Of a stretch of DNA of 64,000 nucleotides, positions 53,017 to 62,554 are shown in pieces. Within the stretch, counting starts at the first letter, position 1. Each line of letters starts with the position of its first letter. Source of the DNA: Aliiglaciecola lipolytica E3 (GTDB lineage: Bacteria > Pseudomonadota > Gammaproteobacteria > Enterobacterales > Alteromonadaceae); the NCBI RefSeq assembly GCF_000314975.1, contig NZ_BAEN01000059.1, positions 62,001-126,000 on the forward strand. Reading direction: 5' to 3'. The notes below the pieces were generated by a model. That model had not been told where the DNA came from, made no database searches, and was given only the letters and a program-made list of their open reading frames with translations. The position numbers and the translations under genes are program-made.

Positions 53017-54267
53017 ATGCGAAAAATAAACATGATTTCAGTAATAATGAAAAAAACAGTAACAGCTTCTTTCGTGTTATTCACTAGTAACTTATTTGCA
53101 CAAACTACACCGAGCATTGAGTTGACCGAACAGGTTTTCAGTCAGTGCGTAAGTAATATAAAGCAAAAAGCTGAAACCGCTGGGATTGACAGTAACGTCA
53201 TTGGACATGCTTTGGATAACGTTAAACTCATCGAAAAAGTCTTAGAATACGATCGTAATCAACCTGAATTTGTACAAACATTTCCAGCCTATCTAAATAA
53301 ACGAGTAACCCAATGGCGTATCGATAAAGGCAGGGAAATGCTGCAAAAGCATAAAGCACTATTGAATGAGTTAACTGATAAGTACGGAGTACCTGCACAT
53401 TATTTGGTGTCCTTCTGGGGCTTAGAAACTAACTTCGGAAGCTACAAAGGTAAGATGCCTATTATTGATTCTTTAGCTACCTTGGCGTGTGACCAACGCC
53501 GCAGTAAGTTTTTCACCGAAGAATTATTAACTGCCTTAAAGTTAATGCAAAGAGAAAATCTCAATAAAGAAAAAATGCTAGGGTCTTGGGCAGGAGCGAT
53601 GGGACATACCCAGTTTATGCCTTCAGCTTACATCAACTATGCGGTCGATGGTGATGACGACGGCCTGATTGATTTATGGGATAGTGAACCTGATGCGTTG
53701 TCGTCTGCTGCCAATTTTCTAAACAAGTTAGGTTGGAAAAAGGGGTTTATTTGGGGCCGAGAAGTGACTCTCCCAGAGAATTTTGATTATAGCTATGCTG
53801 GAAAAGACAGTTCTAAATCACTCACAACCTGGTCTGAGTTTGGCGTTCTTAAAGTTAATGACGCGCAAATACCAAAAAGCGATATCGATGCTTCCTTAAT
53901 TTTACCTACCGGAGCAAAAGGTCCAGCATTTCTCGTGTATGATAACTTTGATGTGATTATGCGTTGGAACAACTCAGAATCTTATGCCCTTGCAGTAGGT
54001 TATTTAGCAGATCGTATCATTGGTAAACCTGAGTGGCATAAAGCGTTACCTGATTTACCCAATTACCCGATTAGCGACATGGTTGATTTGCAAAATGGAT
54101 TAAATGAACTTGGTTTTGATGTGGGTAAAGCGGATGGGATTATGGGACCTGCTACCCGAAAAGGCATCCGTCAGTTTCAACTTTCCAAAAATCTATTGGC
54201 TGATGGTTATCCAGATGAAAGCGTATTTACCAACGTTAAAGAGGCGGTAATTGATACGCAAAAGTAG
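53017..54267 (+). CDS. Lytic murein transglycosylase (MltB family) with peptidoglycan-binding domain
   Basis: The enzyme cuts the glycan strands of peptidoglycan to 1,6-anhydro ends. I start at the ATG at 53017 because GGAG lies 6 bases upstream; the first available ATG (52963) has no site. The 416-residue product has a signal peptide ending near NLFAQ (about residue 29), an SltB/MltB domain with the catalytic Glu137 in SFWGLETNFGSYKG, SWAGAMGHTQFMPSAYINYA and a DGDDDG calcium-type loop, then a C-terminal PG_binding_1 domain (VDLQNGLNELGFDVGKADG, then GPATRKGIRQFQ). There is no lipobox, so it is probably a soluble periplasmic version. Confidence 0.93.
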   Translation: MRKINMISVIMKKTVTASFVLFTSNLFAQTTPSIELTEQVFSQCVSNIKQKAETAGIDSNVIGHALDNVKLIEKVLEYDRNQPEFVQTFPAYLNKRVTQWRIDKGREMLQKHKALLNELTDKYGVPAHYLVSFWGLETNFGSYKGKMPIIDSLATLACDQRRSKFFTEELLTALKLMQRENLNKEKMLGSWAGAMGHTQFMPSAYINYAVDGDDDGLIDLWDSEPDALSSAANFLNKLGWKKGFIWGREVTLPENFDYSYAGKDSSKSLTTWSEFGVLKVNDAQIPKSDIDASLILPTGAKGPAFLVYDNFDVIMRWNNSESYALAVGYLADRIIGKPEWHKALPDLPNYPISDMVDLQNGLNELGFDVGKADGIMGPATRKGIRQFQLSKNLLADGYPDESVFTNVKEAVIDTQK

Positions 54268-54426
54268 AATTACCATTGAAAAGCTTGATAATTTATATGG
54301 TATGAATTTCCATACCAAAGTATTGATGCGCAGATTTTAACCAAGATTAAACTTTAGTCTAATGACCTCAACAGCGAACGCCGCTGATATTTTTTTCAAT
54401 TAGATAAAATTAATGAGGAATTAGCC

Positions 54427-54822
54427 ATGTTGAAAATTGTTAAAACTTCAATTCTTGTAGCCACAGCTTCTCTTGCTATTAGCAATGTAGCTCACGCCAA
54501 TATTAACGATGCTTTACAAAATATCTGTACCATAGTGCAAACTGATGACAAGGGTGAGCTGCGCAAAAAAATGAAAAAGGTGCAGTCTGACTACCGTATG
54601 AAACTGAAGGATTATTATTCAGGTGTAACCTGCGGTGGTAACAGTTTAATTCGTACAGCAATGCTTAACAATGCAGTAGAAACCGGTACTTTATTGGTTA
54701 AAAAAATGCCAAAAAGTGACCTTACTACCCCAGAGCAAGACGGAAAGACATTACAGGCTTGGATTGCTGAAAATGGCTTAGATGCGTCACCTATTTCTGC
54801 GGTACTAAAAGACCGAATCTAA
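54427..54822 (+). CDS. DUF3718 exported protein
   Basis: The 131-residue product has a signal peptide cut near VAHA (about residue 24) and a compact domain with two cysteines (NICTIV and VTCGGN) that may form a disulfide. The core KMKKVQSDYRMKLKDYYSGV and GNSLIRTAMLNNAVETG match what I recall of DUF3718 proteins from Shewanella and Alteromonas. Function unknown, periplasmic. GAGGAATTAGCC precedes the ATG. A strong bidirectional terminator follows. Confidence 0.78.
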   Translation: MLKIVKTSILVATASLAISNVAHANINDALQNICTIVQTDDKGELRKKMKKVQSDYRMKLKDYYSGVTCGGNSLIRTAMLNNAVETGTLLVKKMPKSDLTTPEQDGKTLQAWIAENGLDASPISAVLKDRI

Positions 54823-54843
54823 ATTAACTAGGTTCAACAAATT

Positions 54844-54885
54844 AAAAACCAAGAAACAGCCTCAATCGGCTGTTTTTTGGTTTTT
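54844..54885. terminator. Long bidirectional terminator between the DUF3718 gene and the hybrid kinase
   Basis: An 18-base arm (54844-54861) pairs with 54868-54885 with a single G-T wobble, loop TCAATC, and ends in T-runs on both strands. The stop codon of the minus-strand kinase lies in the loop (54862-54864). Confidence 0.92.
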
Positions 54886-57570
54886 AGGTAGATACTTACT
54901 GAGAACATTTCCTAACGTTTCTGGTTTAATTGGTTTGGTGATGTAGTCGTTCATACCTGTTGCATAGGCTGCGTCGTAATCGGAATTCATTGCGTTAGCT
55001 GATAAACCACAAATAATAAGATCATCAAATCCTTGTTTTCGTAACGATTTAGTCGCCTCATATCCATCCATAATCGGCATTTGGATATCCATCAACACTA
55101 AATCATATTGCGGAGAGTTGATTATCTTAGTGACTGCTTGCTGGCCATCTTCTGCAATATCATATGTGAGTCCTAGGTTATCCAGCATTTCACACGCCAC
55201 AATCTGGTTAATGTGATTGTCTTCTACTAACAACACATGTCCATCCAGCTTTTGCGGTACATATTCGTTTTTGGCAATGAGTTCTTTATTGTAATGCAAT
55301 TCGATATCTAAGGTTTGCAGTATGAACAATTTAAACTGCCTTGGCGTAAAGGGATGTGAAATAACTGGAATATTCCATTTTTGTCGTAACAAGGAAGGCA
55401 GTGTACTTGGTTGTGTATTAGTGACTAAACCAACTCTAACCCCGTTTTGTATTGCTTTAGCAATGTGTTCGTTTAACGATTTATGCGTTTCAATGTTATC
55501 TACGTCCAACAGCAAGATTGCATTTTCAGCATTTTGCGTGTTGAAATTATCGATTTCTGCTAACGATAACGTGGCATATTGGGGATCTAATTTGTGCAAA
55601 TAAGACGCTGGAGTGAGACCCGATTCACAGATTGAGACGTAGCCAATTTTTACGGGTAATTCCAAATCCATTATCGATTTCGCGTCGCTTTGTGTTTCCA
55701 GCATCATATCGACATAAAACTGACTGCCTTGGTTTACTGTTGATTCAACGCGAATATGTCCACCCATTAATTCGACTAGTTGTTTAACTATGGATAGACC
55801 TAAACCGGTGCCACCATATTTTCTGCTGGTCGTGCCGTCAGCTTGTGTAAAGGGAGAGAAAATTTTTTCTAATTGGCTTTCACTCATGCCAATGCCTGTG
55901 TCCCGTACACTGATTTTTAAACAGATTTTACTTGCTTCCATTGGCGTGAAGTCAATTTCAACTATAACCGCTCCGTTGCGGGTAAATTTGACTGCATTGG
56001 TGCATAAGTTTAGTAAAACTTGGTTTAGCCGCATTGGGTCGCCAATGAGTTCTACAGGCAAGTTGGGATTAACTATGAACTGTAAATTAAGATTCTTTTC
56101 GTTGCCTTTTACAGCAATGTTGGCAAGTAAATTTTCAAACATCGATTTAGGCGAAAATCTTACATTTTCGATATCAAGCTTACCTGCTTCAATTTTAGAA
56201 AAATCCAAAATGTCATTAATTAGGTTTAATAATATGTGGGTTGAATAAGCTACTTTCTCTAAATTAGCTCTTTGATGTTTATCTAGGTCTGTTTTTAAAA
56301 CAATGTCTACTAAACCGATAATACCGTTCATTGGTGTGCGTATTTCATGGCTCATATTAGCCAAAAAGATACTTTTAGTGGCAAGTGCTTGTTCCGCTTT
56401 TTGCGACGATAATGCCAACTCATGGTTCATTTTTTCTTGTTTAGCATTTAATTGTTTTGATTGCTCAAGTAACTCTTGAGTTTGAATGTTTTTTTCATGA
56501 AACACTTGTGCCGCATCTGCTAAGGCACCTATTTCGTCATTGCGTTGATTTAGCTTTTTCTTTTCAATATCTTTTCCACTTGCTAGATTTCGAAATAGCT
56601 CTGTCATAGTCGATATAGGTAACATAACCCGGTAGGTGAAAAACAATGCCGCTAAAAACGCTAACGTTACGCTGATAAAAGCAAAAAGACTGTTTCTACT
56701 TTGTGCATCTTTACTGTTTTGAATCACTTGCTGATTGGTATTTTGCTGATTATTGGTGACTAATTGATTCAGCTCACGAGTCAGATATAAAAACTCATTT
56801 GCAGAGCCTGCCATAACTACATTAATTAAAAATAAATAACCTCGTGTCACCTGCGAAAGTTGCATAAAGTCCCTATTTAATGCATCTAATTCATCATTTA
56901 GCTGACTAAATTGAGCATGTTCATGAGAGATACTTTTTAATTTAGTTTGTACTTGCGATATAAACTGGCTGAATTCACCCGTGTATTTGGGGTCTGGATT
57001 GATTAAGTATTCCAACGATTTAGAATGCGCGAACGATAAATATAAATTGGCTGCTAAAACATCTTCGCGCGTCGCTTTAGGAAAGGTAAGGTCTTGCTGA
57101 TATTGCTGTAATCGGGTTTGCAAATCGACAATTTTTCTTTCTATATTGTCGTTAAAAAGTGTCTCTCTGCGGCTGCGTCCTTGTACTACACCTTCAAAGT
57201 TATTTTTGTAATCAGCCAAATGGTTGCGCATACGAATCATTATGCTGGAATATTTTTCTGCCTGCTCATCCGCTTCAACTAAGGTGCTTAAGGTTTCTAA
57301 ATTAGCATTAATTTTGTCGTGTAAAGAATTAAAGCGCGTAATAACTGAGTTACTCGCGGTTTGTTTGAAGATTAGTACGTATCGTTGAATATCAAGCACA
57401 TCTTTTTCAAGATCTCGCACTAAGCCAACTTTTTCTACGGTTCGCTGCGTGAGCGAGATAGCAGAGAAAAAGGCTTCTTGGTTTTGTTTAGACTGATAAG
57501 CCTGTGCGATTAGAAAAGTTATCAGTGCAGTTAAAACCAAGATGATTTGGAACTTCAACGACTTAAACAA
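54862..57570 (-). CDS. Hybrid sensor histidine kinase with C-terminal receiver
   Basis: The 902-residue protein has a transmembrane helix (about 8-25), a helical periplasmic sensor of about 265 residues, a second transmembrane helix (about 294-313), HAMP and coiled coil (to about 395), HisKA with phospho-His408 in [12 protein letters not shown], a HATPase domain ([41 protein letters not shown]), a degenerate middle receiver (about 640-760) and an intact receiver with Asp828 in [13 protein letters not shown]. There is no Hpt or DNA-binding domain, so an external phosphotransfer partner is needed. It follows a periplasmic binding protein gene by 22 bases, like a TorT-TorS type sensor pair. Confidence 0.92.
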   Translation of the reverse strand: MFKSLKFQIILVLTALITFLIAQAYQSKQNQEAFFSAISLTQRTVEKVGLVRDLEKDVLDIQRYVLIFKQTASNSVITRFNSLHDKINANLETLSTLVEADEQAEKYSSIMIRMRNHLADYKNNFEGVVQGRSRRETLFNDNIERKIVDLQTRLQQYQQDLTFPKATREDVLAANLYLSFAHSKSLEYLINPDPKYTGEFSQFISQVQTKLKSISHEHAQFSQLNDELDALNRDFMQLSQVTRGYLFLINVVMAGSANEFLYLTRELNQLVTNNQQNTNQQVIQNSKDAQSRNSLFAFISVTLAFLAALFFTYRVMLPISTMTELFRNLASGKDIEKKKLNQRNDEIGALADAAQVFHEKNIQTQELLEQSKQLNAKQEKMNHELALSSQKAEQALATKSIFLANMSHEIRTPMNGIIGLVDIVLKTDLDKHQRANLEKVAYSTHILLNLINDILDFSKIEAGKLDIENVRFSPKSMFENLLANIAVKGNEKNLNLQFIVNPNLPVELIGDPMRLNQVLLNLCTNAVKFTRNGAVIVEIDFTPMEASKICLKISVRDTGIGMSESQLEKIFSPFTQADGTTSRKYGGTGLGLSIVKQLVELMGGHIRVESTVNQGSQFYVDMMLETQSDAKSIMDLELPVKIGYVSICESGLTPASYLHKLDPQYATLSLAEIDNFNTQNAENAILLLDVDNIETHKSLNEHIAKAIQNGVRVGLVTNTQPSTLPSLLRQKWNIPVISHPFTPRQFKLFILQTLDIELHYNKELIAKNEYVPQKLDGHVLLVEDNHINQIVACEMLDNLGLTYDIAEDGQQAVTKIINSPQYDLVLMDIQMPIMDGYEATKSLRKQGFDDLIICGLSANAMNSDYDAAYATGMNDYITKPIKPETLGNVLSKYLPKNQKTAD

Positions 57571-57592
57571 AATTGTTAAACCTTAAATGTGT

Positions 57593-58876
57593 CTAAGAGC
57601 TAATAAACTCGTACCATTTTTGTAGACTATAGTCATAAGTGGGCATAACACTATTCCATACCGCGACATTGGAAAATCGCGTTTCATAACTTCCGCCTGT
57701 TCGTATATCACCTTTTTTCACCGATAATTTTCCATCGGTGCCGCGTAAATCTTCCGCAGCTGCTTTACCACGATACCAATAATCCCATTCAGCCTGACTC
57801 AAATAATCAGCAGAGCGTTGAGGATTAGAAATATAATAGCCTTGCTTGGCAATAAAAGCACCCGGCCAGCCAGATAACCACCAATTCATGTAATCGTAAG
57901 CCGCATCAGAGCGTGATTTATCAATGGCTGATGATAAACACATTACGCCATGCCATCCTCTGTAACCCTCTTTAGGCGCTGCAAAAGTTACTGGTACATT
58001 TTGACCATTTAATGCTGACACAGCGGGTGAAAACATGCTCTCGATGTGAACTCGGTTGGAACGCATAAAATCTACTGACTCAGGAACCGATGTCCAAAAA
58101 CCACTGAAATGATTTTGATGTTTGAGGTCAATTAGATAACTAAATAAGGTATCTAATTCCTGTTTGGTCATTGCACCTATATCATTGAAAGTAACAACGC
58201 CTTGAGCTTGTGCAGCAAGCGCTAGATCAAATAGGCCAATGGTAGGTGCATTGACAATACCTACTTTACCACGATGTTTACTATCTAATAACCAACCCCA
58301 GCTCTCCGTTTCGTAAGGTATACCCCGTGGAATGATTTCGGTGTTATATCCAAACGAATCAACATTGTGTACATAGGGTAGAAAACTCAGTTGGTCTGTG
58401 TGGTCAGCCCCTAAACTACCGTTTTCTTGGACATGCAAAATTTTATAGGGAGCATCGCCAGCGCCAATTTTGGCGTTTTCTGATACTTTACCTGTTTTGG
58501 TCAGTGAATTTATTTCATCCCAATAAGTCAGTTTGTTTTTGTCTATTGCTTGAATAGCTCCTGCGGCCCAAAGCACATTGATACTATTCGACCATTGTTC
58601 GTATAAGTCGAAAGAAGAAGGAGCCATAGATGCTTTTTGCAATACAGCTGCACTGCCTTTGGCTTCAAAAAGAAGCTCGATACCTAAGTCTTGCATAGCT
58701 TGTTTGCGTAACTCTTCTTGCAATGTTACGTGCGTGCCGAGAATACGAAGGGTTACTTTTTTGCGCGCAAAAACATACGGTGCTTTGCCTGCTAGTAAAG
58801 CAGTCGCACCGCCTACGGCGAGTGTTTTTAAAGTATTACGTTTGCTTGAATTCACAAGCTTATGCGCGTTTTGCAT
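57593..58876 (-). CDS. Periplasmic solute-binding protein (PotD-like), likely sensor partner
   Basis: The 427-residue product has an N-terminal Tat-like signal (SKRNTLKTLAVGGATALLAG, with KR in place of RR) ending near VFA. The mature part is a type II periplasmic binding protein: LRILGTHVTLQEELRKQA, YEQWSNSINVLWAAGAIQ, FLPYVHNVDSFGYNTEIIP, WGWLLDSKHRGKVGIVNAP and YDYMNWWLSGWPGAFIAKQGYYI, the last typical of spermidine/putrescine-type proteins. There is no ABC permease or ATPase next to it. The hybrid kinase starts 22 bases downstream, so I infer that it presents a ligand to that kinase and does not import it. Confidence 0.88.
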   Translation of the reverse strand: MQNAHKLVNSSKRNTLKTLAVGGATALLAGKAPYVFARKKVTLRILGTHVTLQEELRKQAMQDLGIELLFEAKGSAAVLQKASMAPSSFDLYEQWSNSINVLWAAGAIQAIDKNKLTYWDEINSLTKTGKVSENAKIGAGDAPYKILHVQENGSLGADHTDQLSFLPYVHNVDSFGYNTEIIPRGIPYETESWGWLLDSKHRGKVGIVNAPTIGLFDLALAAQAQGVVTFNDIGAMTKQELDTLFSYLIDLKHQNHFSGFWTSVPESVDFMRSNRVHIESMFSPAVSALNGQNVPVTFAAPKEGYRGWHGVMCLSSAIDKSRSDAAYDYMNWWLSGWPGAFIAKQGYYISNPQRSADYLSQAEWDYWYRGKAAAEDLRGTDGKLSVKKGDIRTGGSYETRFSNVAVWNSVMPTYDYSLQKWYEFISS

Positions 58877-58976
58877 GAAGACTAATCCATCAGAAAAGTA
58901 GAACCAACACTAAAGCAGATTAACTGTATTTACCATTAGTCATTGGTATAAAATTCATACTAACCTGTAATCGTAT

Positions 58977-59399
58977 TTATTCCTCTCGATATAACTTTTG
59001 CTCGAATTTGAGGGTTTGTGTCGTTGTGCTTTGTGTAATTACAACACTAAACCGATAGTGATCTTCGTGTTCAAAAGGCATTGCCGCCAAATAATAAATA
59101 GCGTCCCCTTCAACTACTTGTTTAAATTGTAATTCGGTTGTTGTACCTAGGAGGTTTCTGGCTGTCCCTGTGATATCGACGTGTTGTGCTTGTTTCGTGT
59201 TTCTGTCAATAACAGAAATATTGATCAATGTATTATTAGGACTGCGAACGATATTGTTCGCGCGGGCAATTTCAGGCGTTAAAAATGTGGTATTGAAGGC
59301 GATGTAATGCACATCCCAATCACCTTTTACCTGCTTTTGCTCACCAAACGCCATAGAGCTGGTAAGCAAAAGTAAACTACATAACAGTTTTGAAAACAT
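58977..59399 (-). CDS. DUF4426 exported protein
   Basis: The 140-residue product has a signal peptide cut near SMAFGEQ and a single beta-rich domain: GDWDVHYIAFNTTFLTPEIARAN and IVRSPNNTLINISVIDR, with YYLAAMPFEHEDHYRFSVVI at the end. These match DUF4426, a periplasmic family often found beside yggT-proC in marine gammaproteobacteria. It lies 9 bases after yggT on the same strand. Function unknown. Confidence 0.85.
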   Translation of the reverse strand: MFSKLLCSLLLLTSSMAFGEQKQVKGDWDVHYIAFNTTFLTPEIARANNIVRSPNNTLINISVIDRNTKQAQHVDITGTARNLLGTTTELQFKQVVEGDAIYYLAAMPFEHEDHYRFSVVITQSTTTQTLKFEQKLYREE

Positions 59400-59408
59400 C
59401 TTTATCCC

Positions 59409-59930
59409 TTAAAACAAGCGCATCAAAAACAGTAAAAAGATGATCAAAATCATTGGTGATAAATCAAGACCACCAATCGGGGGCACTATGCGTCTTATTG
59501 GGCCAATCATTGGTTCGGTTAGTTGATGGAATAAATATTCCAATGGGTTATTTCCCTGGCTAACCCAACTCAAAATTGCACGGATAATCAGAACGTAAAT
59601 AACTAATTGAATCCCTTCAACTAACAATAACAACAAGGCACTTTTTAGAATCCAGAAAATATCTGTAAGCATAAATCCTTTGATAAAGGTGACAACCCAA
59701 ACATTTGCGGCCGCGATAATAAATGCGAATAATAGAGTTGCCGTGTCTAGTTTTCCTATCGAAGGGATGACTCTGCGTAACGGACCAACCACAGGATGGG
59801 TTACTTTCACCACGAATTGACTCAATGGATTATAAAAATCCGCTTGGGCCAGTTGCAGCCAAATACGTAACATGACAACCATTAAATACAGTTTAAATAT
59901 TGTTTCAACTAAAAAAGCCACGGCTTCCAT
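59409..59930 (-). CDS. yggT: YggT family membrane protein
   Basis: The 173-residue protein has two YGGT repeats of about 80 residues, each with two transmembrane helices and the PIRR/PLRR signature: HPVVGPLRRVIPSIGKLDTA in the first and EPMIGPIRRIVPPIGGLDLS in the second. Relatives have been linked to osmotic or potassium stress and cell-division site selection in plastids, but the bacterial role is open. It lies between proC and the DUF4426 gene, all on one strand with 9-14 base gaps. Confidence 0.93.
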   Translation of the reverse strand: MEAVAFLVETIFKLYLMVVMLRIWLQLAQADFYNPLSQFVVKVTHPVVGPLRRVIPSIGKLDTATLLFAFIIAAANVWVVTFIKGFMLTDIFWILKSALLLLLVEGIQLVIYVLIIRAILSWVSQGNNPLEYLFHQLTEPMIGPIRRIVPPIGGLDLSPMILIIFLLFLMRLF

Positions 59931-59944
59931 AAATATTGTTACCT

Positions 59945-60766
59945 TTAAAATTGTTTAGACATTTGTTGAGCACGGCTAATCGCCGCATCCATTGCTTTGG
60001 CAACGATTGATTGCAAATCACTGGCTTGGAAGCTTTCAACAGCTTGCGCAGTAGTGCCACCTTTAGAGGTAACTTGGGCTCTTAACTCGCCAATTTCAAG
60101 ATGATCATTGTGACAAACCATTTCTGCTGCACCTAACATGGCTTGTTGTACCAGTTTTCGACTATCTTGTTTGCTCATGCCAAGTTCAACGGCGTGGTTT
60201 TGCATAGATTCCAGAAACAAGAAGAAGTAAGCTGGGCTGCTCCCTGCGGTAGCGATGACTATGTCGATATCTGATTCTTTGGTAACCCACAATGTATCAC
60301 CGACGCTTGCCATCATATGCTCGACGAGCTTTTTGTTTTCAGATGACATAGAGTCAGGCGCATATAACCCTGTCATCCCTTTGCTAAGCAAACTAGGCGT
60401 ATTAGGCATAGTTCTAACCAAATCGTATTGACCACCAAGCATTTCCAACAGTCGAGCATGATTAATGCCAGCAGCAATAGAGACAAATAATTTACCATCT
60501 AAAGCTTGCTGACTAGCAAGATCCTGACAAACGCCTTCCATTAACTGCGGTTTTACTGCAAGCACAACCACATCTGCTTCTTTTACTGCTTGGTGATTGT
60601 TTTGTGTCGTTTTAATATTTAAATCTGCGCGCAAACTATCTAACTTGCCCACAGATGGGTTACTGGCAATAATTTTATTTGGGTTATAGCCTGAATTTAT
60701 TAGTCCTGAGATAATCGAACGGGTCATGTTACCTGCGCCAATAAACGCGATGGTTTTTTCACTCAT
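59945..60766 (-). CDS. proC: Pyrroline-5-carboxylate reductase
   Basis: ProC carries out the last step of proline synthesis, reducing pyrroline-5-carboxylate with NAD(P)H. The 273-residue product has the Rossmann motif IAFIGAGNMTRSIISGLI, VVLAVKPQ, the RTMPNTPSLLSKGMTGLYA segment, AGSSPAYFFLFLESM and the C-terminal signature LRAQVTSKGGTTAQAVESF. It sits 13 bases after yggS in the usual yggS-proC-yggT order. Confidence 0.97.
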   Translation of the reverse strand: MSEKTIAFIGAGNMTRSIISGLINSGYNPNKIIASNPSVGKLDSLRADLNIKTTQNNHQAVKEADVVVLAVKPQLMEGVCQDLASQQALDGKLFVSIAAGINHARLLEMLGGQYDLVRTMPNTPSLLSKGMTGLYAPDSMSSENKKLVEHMMASVGDTLWVTKESDIDIVIATAGSSPAYFFLFLESMQNHAVELGMSKQDSRKLVQQAMLGAAEMVCHNDHLEIGELRAQVTSKGGTTAQAVESFQASDLQSIVAKAMDAAISRAQQMSKQF

Positions 60767-60779
60767 AAATTATTGTCTC

Positions 60780-61472
60780 TCATGTTGTTGTGTTGCGGGG
60801 ACCAAAGATGGCCGTCCCGACTCTTACCATAGTACTTCCATTCAGTACTGCCGGTTCAATATCTGCACTCATGCCCATTGATAAAGTGTCAACTGTTTCG
60901 AAAGAATGCTGCAAATTGACGAAGAGTTGATGCATGTGCTGATAGGTGTTAACCAGTTCTTGTGCAGATTGTGAAGCTTTAGGAATTGTCATCAATCCTC
61001 TAAGCGTTAAGTTAGGTAGTGTATCAATTAGCGCCGCTAGTGTCTCAATTTCATCAACTAAAACGCCAGCTTTACTTTCTTCTGTGTTGATATTCACCTG
61101 AATTAATACATTTAGTTTTTTATGAGGAGTGTGTTGATTGCTCAACCGTTTAGCTATTTTTGCACGGTCTACTGTGTGAACCCAATCAAAGTTTTCAGCG
61201 ACAAGTTTGCTCTTGTTCGATTGAATGGGACCAATAAAATGCCACTGTATATCGTTAAGCTCTTGCAATTCTTGAACTTTTTCGACACCCTCTTGAACAT
61301 AGTTTTCACCGAATAGACGGTGTCCTGCTTCATACGCAAGAACAATATCAGATACCGGCTTTGTTTTGCTTACAGCTAGTAATTGAATTGAATTTGGCGC
61401 ACGATTAGCTTTTTTTAATGCCATATTCAGGCTTTCATGTGCGCTTTTGAGACGTTCTGCTATTGTTTCCAT
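60780..61472 (-). CDS. yggS: PLP homeostasis protein YggS
   Basis: YggS (PLPBP) is a non-catalytic PLP-binding TIM barrel that buffers PLP and affects amino acid and vitamin B6 balance. The 230-residue product has the PLP lysine in LLAVSKTKPVSDI, FGENYVQEGVEK, WHFIGPIQSNKSK, VLIQVNINTEESKAGV and SMGMSADIEPAVLNGSTMVRVGTAIFG. It is the first gene of yggS-proC-yggT-DUF4426 and divergent from pilT, with only 29 bases between the start codons. Confidence 0.96.
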   Translation of the reverse strand: METIAERLKSAHESLNMALKKANRAPNSIQLLAVSKTKPVSDIVLAYEAGHRLFGENYVQEGVEKVQELQELNDIQWHFIGPIQSNKSKLVAENFDWVHTVDRAKIAKRLSNQHTPHKKLNVLIQVNINTEESKAGVLVDEIETLAALIDTLPNLTLRGLMTIPKASQSAQELVNTYQHMHQLFVNLQHSFETVDTLSMGMSADIEPAVLNGSTMVRVGTAIFGPRNTTT

Positions 61473-61501
61473 AAGCCATTATTTAGACGGAGAATAGTGT
61501 T

Positions 61502-62545
61502 TTGGATATTACCGAACTTTTAGCTTTTAGTGTTAAGAATAATGCATCAGATTTACATCTATCCGCCGGTTTACCACCGATTATTCGTGTAGACGGTGAG
61601 ATCCGCCGTCTAAATGTACCAGAGCTTGACCATAAACAAGTTCATGCATTGGTATATGAAATCATGAACGATAAACAGCGTAAAGAATATGAAGAGAATC
61701 TAGAAGTTGATTTTTCGTTTGAAGTAAAAGATTTATCCCGATTCCGTGTCAATGCATTTGTGCAAAATCGCGGAGCGGCAGCGGTGTTACGTACCATTCC
61801 AAGCAAGGTGCTTACCTTAGATGATTTAGGTGCACCAGCGATTTTTAAAGATATCATCAATCAGCCGACCGGAATTGTATTGGTTACGGGGGCAACGGGG
61901 TCGGGTAAAAGTACCACATTGGCAGCGATGATTGACCATATTAATACCAGTAAGCGTGAGCACATCCTCACCATCGAAGACCCCATCGAATTCGTACATC
62001 AAAATAAGCTGTGCGTGCTAAACCAACGGGAAGTGCACCGAGATACCCATAGTTTCAATAATGCGCTGCGTTCAGCTCTGCGTGAAGATCCTGATGTTAT
62101 ATTGGTGGGTGAATTACGTGATTTAGAAACTATCCGACTGGCTATATCTGCGGCTGAAACTGGACACTTAGTATTTGCTACTTTGCATACCAATTCAGCG
62201 CCAAAAACCATTGACCGTATTATTGATGTGTTTCCTGCCGAAGAAAAATCCATGGTACGTTCGATGCTGTCGGAGTCGTTGCGGGCGGTAATTTCACAAA
62301 CATTATTGAAAAAAGTGGGGGGCGGGCGTATCGCTGCACATGAGATTATGATCGGTATTCCAGCCATTCGTAATCTTATCCGTGAAGACAAAGTGCCACA
62401 AATGTATTCAGTGATCCAAACTGGTCAAGCGCATGGTATGCAAACCATGGATCAATGCTTACAACGCTTAGTAGCTCAGGGTGTGATTACCGCTCAGGAT
62501 GCAGCTGCTAAGTCAGTCGACAAACAACCTAAAATTGGTTTCTAG
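61502..62545 (+). CDS. pilT: Type IV pilus retraction ATPase PilT
   Basis: PilT is the hexameric ATPase that drives pilus retraction and twitching. The 347-residue product has Walker A GATGSGKST, the aspartate box and Walker B DPDVILVGELRDLETI, the His box and the C-terminal AIRNLIRE motif needed for retraction. The start is a TTG at 61502 with GGAGA 8 bases upstream, giving MDITELLAFSVKNNASDLHL as in Pseudomonas PilT. pilU follows after 9 bases. Confidence 0.97.
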   Translation: MDITELLAFSVKNNASDLHLSAGLPPIIRVDGEIRRLNVPELDHKQVHALVYEIMNDKQRKEYEENLEVDFSFEVKDLSRFRVNAFVQNRGAAAVLRTIPSKVLTLDDLGAPAIFKDIINQPTGIVLVTGATGSGKSTTLAAMIDHINTSKREHILTIEDPIEFVHQNKLCVLNQREVHRDTHSFNNALRSALREDPDVILVGELRDLETIRLAISAAETGHLVFATLHTNSAPKTIDRIIDVFPAEEKSMVRSMLSESLRAVISQTLLKKVGGGRIAAHEIMIGIPAIRNLIREDKVPQMYSVIQTGQAHGMQTMDQCLQRLVAQGVITAQDAAAKSVDKQPKIGF

Positions 62546-62554
62546 GAGTCATCT

